64,000 nucleotides of DNA from Rhizobium sp. Q54. GTDB taxonomy: Bacteria; Pseudomonadota; Alphaproteobacteria; SHVZ01. The translations under genes and the position numbers were made by a program. The notes under the pieces were generated by a model. That model did not search any database. It was not told the origin of the DNA and saw only the letters and a program-made list of their open reading frames with translations. Of the stretch, positions 59,407 to 64,000 are shown in pieces; positions within the stretch are counted from its first letter, which is position 1, and each line of letters begins with the position of its first letter. The stretch spans positions 1-64,000 of the forward strand of contig CAMBVS010000011.1 of assembly GCA_945871425.1 (NCBI GenBank). The letters are read 5' to 3'.

Positions 59407-60972
59407 ATGAGCGCTCCCGATCAGCTTCATGCCGGCGGTTCCGACCTTCGCCAGGAGGGGGGCGGCCTGCTCGGTCTCGTGCTCGACGGGCTGCGGACGG
59501 CCGCCTGCTACATCGACCCGGAGGAGCGGATCCAGTCCTGGAACCAGTCCTACGAGCGGTTCTTTCCCGAGCATCGCGGGCTGCTCCGGCGCGGCTGGCC
59601 CTATGCCGAGAACCTCCGGCGCTATTTCGAAGTCAATTCGAGCGCGACCGACCCGGTGCAGTTCGAGGAGCTGCTAGCCGCCGGAATCGAGCGGCACCGT
59701 CGGACGAACCACTCAACCCTGTTCGAGAAAAAGGACGGGCGACGGCTGCGCTCCCAGGTCATCCGGTTCTCGGATGGCGGATGCCTCAAGATGTGGACGG
59801 ACGAGACGGTCGTGCACGCCGTCCGCGACCCGGCGGCGCCGGAAGCGTCGCTGACGGAATCGGGCTACGGGGTCGCGGTCTTCGAAGCCTCCGGGCGCTT
59901 CGTCCGCGCCAACCGACAGCTCGAGGAGCTGTTCCCGCGCGCGGTCGATCTGTTCGCCCCCCAGGCGAGCTACGCAGACCACCTCCGCCGCTATGCCGAG
60001 ACCGCCTTCGCCGAAAGCGAGCGCGACAAGATCCACGCCCTGGTCGGACGCGGCGATCCGCCGGCCCAGCCGCTCGACCGGCCGCTGGTCATCCGCCGCC
60101 GCGACGGCGGCTGGCTGCAGCTCGAGGAACGCCGCCTGTTCGACGGCAGCCTCCATGCGCTCTGGCTCGACATCTCGACCGTCAAGTCCCTGCAAGCGAC
60201 GAACGAGGAGCTGAACCGCCTGGTCGGCGAGCTGACCGAGGCGCGGCTGAAGGCGGAGAGCGCCAACCGCGTCCGCTCGGAGTTCGTCGCAATGATGAGC
60301 CACGAGCTCCGGACGCCGCTGCATGCGATCATCGGCTTCGCCGAGGTCATCCGCGACCTGGCCGGACGCAAGCCCGGGCTCGACGCCTTCATCGGCCATG
60401 CGTCCGACATCCTCGACGGCGGCCGGCGGCTGCTTGGCGCCATCGACGAGATGCTCGACCTCGCGCGGATCGATGCCGGGCGCATCCGCCTGGACGCACG
60501 CGCGATCGATCCGGAGAAGCTTCTCGCCACCTGCGTGCGCCTTGCGGCCGACGAGGCCGCGCGTCGCGGCGTTATGGTCACCGTTGTGATCTCCCCGGGC
60601 TGTCCGACCATCTGGGCGGACGAGCCGGCGCTTCGCAAGGTGCTGCTCAACCTGCTGTCGAACGGCGTCAAATTCACGCCCCAGGGCGGGCGGATCTCGG
60701 TCGGCGCACGGCCGGTCGAGGGGAGCAAGGTCAGGTTGACCATTGCCGACACCGGCATCGGGATTCCATGGGACCGTCTCTCAGGCATCTTCGAGCCATT
60801 CACTCAGCTCGATGCCAGCTATCGGCGCGAGGCGGAGGGCGTCGGCGTCGGGTTGGCGCTGGTGCGTGAGCTGGTCGAGCATATGGACGGGGAGATTGCG
60901 ATATCGAGCGAGGTCGGGCAGGGGACGGTCGTCGACGTGACGCTGCCTTCGGCGAGAGGGTCGCGCGCTTAA
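59407..60972 (+). CDS. Soluble orphan PAS histidine kinase
   Basis: 521 residues without membrane segments. Two PAS_7-like modules (about 22-140 and 150-258) precede a HisKA domain with H299 in MMSHELRTPLHAIIGF and an HATPase_c domain with the N box (LLNLLSNGVKFT), G1 (IADTGIGIP) and G2 (GVGVGLALV). It autophosphorylates in response to a cytoplasmic signal. No response regulator gene is adjacent, so its partner is elsewhere. ATG at 59407 (MSAPDQLHAGG) is preferred; the frame is open upstream over the divergent gene. Confidence 0.9.
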   Translation: MSAPDQLHAGGSDLRQEGGGLLGLVLDGLRTAACYIDPEERIQSWNQSYERFFPEHRGLLRRGWPYAENLRRYFEVNSSATDPVQFEELLAAGIERHRRTNHSTLFEKKDGRRLRSQVIRFSDGGCLKMWTDETVVHAVRDPAAPEASLTESGYGVAVFEASGRFVRANRQLEELFPRAVDLFAPQASYADHLRRYAETAFAESERDKIHALVGRGDPPAQPLDRPLVIRRRDGGWLQLEERRLFDGSLHALWLDISTVKSLQATNEELNRLVGELTEARLKAESANRVRSEFVAMMSHELRTPLHAIIGFAEVIRDLAGRKPGLDAFIGHASDILDGGRRLLGAIDEMLDLARIDAGRIRLDARAIDPEKLLATCVRLAADEAARRGVMVTVVISPGCPTIWADEPALRKVLLNLLSNGVKFTPQGGRISVGARPVEGSKVRLTIADTGIGIPWDRLSGIFEPFTQLDASYRREAEGVGVGLALVRELVEHMDGEIAISSEVGQGTVVDVTLPSARGSRA

Positions 60973-60986
60973 ATGCGAGGTCCAGC

Positions 60987-61898
60987 GTGATGATTGCTTC
61001 CCTGTTCCGCTCGGTCCTGGCTGCGGCCTGTTTTCTGGTCGGGGTATCCGGCGCGTCTGCCGACGGTCTGCAGCGCTTCGAGCGCGAGATGCTGCCGAAG
61101 ATCCAGAAGGGGCGGCTCACCTACGAGAAGGCCTCGCCGCTCGGCGCCGACGGGTTCGTTCTCGAAAGGGTCATCGTCTTCTCCGTATCTGTGGGAGGCC
61201 GGCCGCCGGCGCCGTCGCTGCGCATCGCCAGGCTCGAGGTCGAGTCGATCGACCATTCGGGGTTCGCCGCCGGCGAGGCACGGTTCGCCAAGGTGGCGGC
61301 GAAGGGCCTTGTCATGCTGGAAGCCGGCGAATACGGCGCGGAAGCGAAGCGCTACGGGCTCGCCGGCAAGGCCAGCGACGCCCGCCTCGACTATCGCTAC
61401 GACGGCGCGACGCAGGTGCTGACGGTGAGCCATCTCGATGTCGTGACCCCCGGATACGGGCGGATGAGCCTGGAGGCGGTGCTGGACAAGGTCTCCTCGC
61501 TGCGCGATCCGCGGCTCCTGAACGCGACCGTGGCCGTCCGTTCGTTCCGCCTCGCCTACGAGGACCAGTCCGGGTTTCGCCAGCTTCTCCACGGCATCGG
61601 CCAGCAGAACGGCAAGTCAGGGGAGGTGCTGTCCCGCGAATGGCAGACGACAGTGGGCGTGGCGTCCTCGGGCAAGGGCCAGCGCACGATGCAGGTCGCC
61701 GACGCCTTGGCCTCGTTCCTTCAGGACCATCGCCAGCCCAAGGGGCCCGTCACCGCGACAATGCGGCCGCCGCAGCCGACGTCCTTCGGCACGATGCTGG
61801 GCATGCTCTTTCTCGCGGATCCGGCGCAGCTGCTCGGCGTCAGCGCGACCTATCCGGGGACCCGTTCGGGCGCGGCCGCCTCGGTCCTGGCCCGGTAG
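60987..61898 (+). CDS. Hypothetical secreted protein
   Basis: 303 residues starting at GTG 60987 (or ATG 60990) with a signal peptide of about 26 residues (SVLAAACFLVGVSGASAD). The remainder is beta-rich with no family I recognise (LRIARLEVESIDHSGFAAGE, LMTVSHLDVV-like LTVSHLDVVTPGYGRMSLEA). Two hydrophobic patches near the C-terminus could be amphipathic. It follows the histidine kinase by 14 bases and may be co-transcribed. It is probably periplasmic. Confidence 0.7.
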   Translation: MMIASLFRSVLAAACFLVGVSGASADGLQRFEREMLPKIQKGRLTYEKASPLGADGFVLERVIVFSVSVGGRPPAPSLRIARLEVESIDHSGFAAGEARFAKVAAKGLVMLEAGEYGAEAKRYGLAGKASDARLDYRYDGATQVLTVSHLDVVTPGYGRMSLEAVLDKVSSLRDPRLLNATVAVRSFRLAYEDQSGFRQLLHGIGQQNGKSGEVLSREWQTTVGVASSGKGQRTMQVADALASFLQDHRQPKGPVTATMRPPQPTSFGTMLGMLFLADPAQLLGVSATYPGTRSGAAASVLAR

Positions 61899-61902
61899 CG
61901 CC

Positions 61903-63504
61903 TCAGACGCCGACGCAGTAGCCGTCGCGGCGCGGGTCGCAGCCGCCGATCTTGGAGCCGGTCTCCGGATCGATCGCGATCCCGTGCATGCCGCCGACGA
62001 CCCAGGTCCAGGGCTCGACCACCTCGACCTCGTGGCCGCGCTTGCGCAGGCCCTCGACCGTGGCGGCCGGCATCCGCGATTCCACCTGCACCTTCTTGCC
62101 GTCCCAGAGACGACCGCGCGGCTCCTCGACCGCGTCCTGCATGAGGAGGCCGTAGTCGGTGTGTTGGACCATCACCTGGGTCTGGGTCTGGGAGATGCCG
62201 TAGCTGCCGGGCGTGCCGAGCGCCAGCACCGGCTTGCCGCCGCGTGTCGAGACGCTGGGCGCCAGGCACAGCGCGAGCGGGCTGCCCGGGCGCATATAGG
62301 CGGCGCCCTCTGGATGGACCTCGCCCCAGTAGAGGAAATTGTTGAGGCAGACGCCGGTGTCCGGCACGACGACGCCGCAGCCGAACTTGGCACCGAGGCT
62401 CTGGGTGAGACAGATGACGTTGCCCTCGGCATCGGCGACGGAGAAAGAGGTTGTGTGCTCCTTGTTCGGATCGGGCTTGGTCGGCAGCCATTGCTCGGTC
62501 AGGCCTTCGACCGGCTTGCCGTCCTTCACCCGCTTGCGCAGCGTCTCGACCTCTGCCGAAGAGAGGATCTCCTTCAGCGCTTCGGGCGAGGGCCGGTTGC
62601 GCGCGATACGGACGCCGGCGGCGAGCCGGATGGCGCGGAAGACGGTATCGACGTGGTCGATACCGTTGCGCTCCATCTTCCTGAAGTCGAAGCCGTCGAG
62701 GATCGCGAGCGTCAGCAGGTATTGGAAGCTCTCGGCCGGCGGCGGCACCGAATGCACCTTAAGGCCGCGATAGGAGACGGCGATCGGATCCAGCCATTGC
62801 GGCCGCACGCCCTCGAGATCGGTCTCGGTCAGCGTGCCGCCGATCGAGGCGAGATGCTTGACGATCGCCTTGCCGAGCTTGCCGCCGTAGAGATATCCGG
62901 GACCTTCCGCTGCGATCGCTTCATAGGTGCGCGCGAGATCCGGCTGCTTGATCACCTGGCCCCGCGAGACCTCGCCGCCGCCGAGATAGTTCCTGGCCCA
63001 GCCGTCATAGAAATCCTTGTAAGGCTTGATCTCCGGAGCCGAGCTGTTGAAGCAGTAGGTGCCGAAGTCGGTCAGCGCGAAGCCGTCGCGGGCGATGGCG
63101 ATGGCCGGTGCGAAGACCTCGGGCAGGGACTTCCGGCCATGGGTCTTCACCATCTCGCACCAGCCGGCGAGGTTGCCGGGCGTGCCGCAGGCGAGCGGCC
63201 CCCTCGCCAGGTCCTCGCGGTCCTTGAAGCGCTCGACCGGCAGCTTCTCGGGCACCGGGGGTACGAAGTCGAGGCAGCGGATCCGCTTCTCCTTGGCGAT
63301 GTAGCAGGTCGCCATGCCCATGCCGGCGAGGCCGGACATGAAGGGCTCGACCACGTTGAGCGTGGATGCCACGGCGGCGATCGCGTCGAACGCGTTGCCG
63401 CCGGAGGCCAGAATGCGGGCACCGGCCTGGGTCGCCAGCGGATGCGCGCTTGCCACCATGCCGTGAACCGAGCCGATCATCGGACGCTTGCCAGTCGTAG
63501 CCAT
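61903..63504 (-). CDS. Gamma-glutamyltransferase-family Ntn hydrolase
   Basis: 533 residues. The autoprocessing/catalytic Thr lies near 351 in EHTTSFSVADAEGN, with Gly-rich loops and CGTPGNLAGW earlier, and KIGGCDPRRDGYCVGV at the end. GGT hydrolyses or transfers the gamma-glutamyl group of glutathione and related amides. No signal peptide is visible (MATTGKRPMIGSVHGMVASA), so it may act in the cytoplasm, unlike E. coli GGT. It converges with the secreted-protein gene with four bases between them. Confidence 0.9.
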   Translation of the reverse strand: MATTGKRPMIGSVHGMVASAHPLATQAGARILASGGNAFDAIAAVASTLNVVEPFMSGLAGMGMATCYIAKEKRIRCLDFVPPVPEKLPVERFKDREDLARGPLACGTPGNLAGWCEMVKTHGRKSLPEVFAPAIAIARDGFALTDFGTYCFNSSAPEIKPYKDFYDGWARNYLGGGEVSRGQVIKQPDLARTYEAIAAEGPGYLYGGKLGKAIVKHLASIGGTLTETDLEGVRPQWLDPIAVSYRGLKVHSVPPPAESFQYLLTLAILDGFDFRKMERNGIDHVDTVFRAIRLAAGVRIARNRPSPEALKEILSSAEVETLRKRVKDGKPVEGLTEQWLPTKPDPNKEHTTSFSVADAEGNVICLTQSLGAKFGCGVVVPDTGVCLNNFLYWGEVHPEGAAYMRPGSPLALCLAPSVSTRGGKPVLALGTPGSYGISQTQTQVMVQHTDYGLLMQDAVEEPRGRLWDGKKVQVESRMPAATVEGLRKRGHEVEVVEPWTWVVGGMHGIAIDPETGSKIGGCDPRRDGYCVGV

Positions 63505-63594
63505 TGTCGTCCTCGGGTGCTGGATGAGAGTGTCGGGCAGGGCCGCTACGAGGCAGAAGCATCGAACGGCGGATGCAAACCTACGGTGAAACCG

Positions 63595-64000
63595 TCATGC
63601 CTGGAAGCGCTGTCGCACAGCCATGGCAGCGGGTCGCGCATAACAGCGGGCGAGCCAGGCCCGGACATGGGGCAGCCGGCCCATGTCGATGGTCTGAGCC
63701 CGGGACGGTGACAGGACCGCGGCGACATTCAGGTCGCCCACGTTAAAGCGGTTGCCGGTCAGCCATGGTTTCTCCGTAAGCGCGTGATCCAGCTTCGCGA
63801 GTGCCGGGCGCAACACGTTTTGGATAGGGTCGCCGGCGCCGTCTCGGATATCCGCCATGAAGGCATCCCGCTGCACCCATGGCTCGAGATGGCCCTGCAC
63901 CCAAAGGGTCCATCGCCAAACTTCGGCCTCCTCGCGCGGGGTGCTCGGATAAAGCGGCGTTGCCCCGTCCGAGCCGTATTTCTTGGCAAGGTACAGATTG
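63595..64000 (-). CDS. Glutathione S-transferase, C-terminal part (cut by window end)
   Basis: The 3' 134 codons remain; the frame stays open through the window edge (NLYLAKKYGSDGATPLYPST, then REEAEVWRWTLWVQGHLEPW). The GST_C features LTEKPWLTGNRFNVGDLNVA and the terminal RPAAMAVRQRF are clear. An internal GTG near 63900 is not a likely start, since the homology continues upstream. It is transcribed towards the GGT gene, in the same direction, with a 90-base gap. Confidence 0.85.
   Translation of the reverse strand, partial: NLYLAKKYGSDGATPLYPSTPREEAEVWRWTLWVQGHLEPWVQRDAFMADIRDGAGDPIQNVLRPALAKLDHALTEKPWLTGNRFNVGDLNVAAVLSPSRAQTIDMGRLPHVRAWLARCYARPAAMAVRQRFQA

Overview
The window is high-GC DNA with dense, often overlapping genes. 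It looks like an alphaproteobacterium with a large catabolic and transport repertoire (Rhodospirillales or Hyphomicrobiales type). Support for this includes Liv-, Dpp- and Ssu-type ABC systems, class III CoA transferase, M81/MlrC, M55 and DUF1028 hydrolases, and a surface protein whose C-terminal domain I associate with alphaproteobacteria. I cannot name a species. Two regions with different histories meet at about 23.5 kb. || LEFT (1-23515), inside a genomic island: the right edge is a 3' fragment of a tRNA-Glu gene (23472-23515) next to two overlapping tyrosine recombinase genes. Because the element lies to the left of this fragment, the intact tRNA-Glu should lie beyond the left end of the window. 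In order the island holds: a complete IS66 element (1-2468); a broken IS256 element inside IS3 debris (2536-4106); a peptide uptake and amide hydrolysis locus (4147-15908) bracketed by inverted IS3 remnants; a broken IS630 element; a small XRE regulator divergent from an unknown gene; a hipBA operon with a clear promoter and inverted repeats; and the two integrases. The peptide locus has two solute-binding proteins, DppBCDF-like permeases and ATPases, a non-canonical M19 dipeptidase-like protein, a divergent XRE-cupin regulator, a probable AtzG-like small subunit, a GatA/AtzE-like amidase and a second non-canonical M19 protein. || RIGHT (23516-64000), chromosomal backbone: a class III CoA transferase, then an intact IS3 insertion (25153-26425) that removed the 5' parts of an alpha/beta hydrolase gene and a DUF1028 gene. 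Next come a few unknown small genes (27015-28640), then SMP-30, aldo/keto reductase, an Fsr-like MFS, a FAD/FeS 2-hydroxyacid dehydrogenase divergent from a serine-glyoxylate-type aminotransferase, VOC, TetR and MFS with a perfect 20-bp palindrome between the last two, and a complete branched-chain-type ABC operon with an added GAF protein. After these lie an acyl-CoA ligase, an Asn/Arg/Asp-repeat surface protein, SDR, enolase-superfamily dehydratase, Gfo/Idh, a two-gene ABC importer without its binding protein, a secreted metallo-beta-lactamase-fold protein, a DMT transporter and a tandem DUF1963 protein. A final block is rich in hydrolases of amide or peptide bonds (cyclase-like, DUF1028, M55, M81/MlrC, orphan histidine kinase, gamma-glutamyltransferase), and a GST is cut by the window end. 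|| How it fits together: both halves carry genes for taking up and cleaving small amides or peptides, but in separate units. The island locus is one coherent uptake-plus-hydrolysis pathway with its own regulator, probably acquired horizontally. The most interesting leads are this locus (AtzG-like subunit, two M19 proteins lacking the usual metal ligands, a binding protein without signal peptide), the integrase/tRNA-Glu junction, the cyclase-fold protein lacking its histidine motif, and the unknown small-gene cluster.
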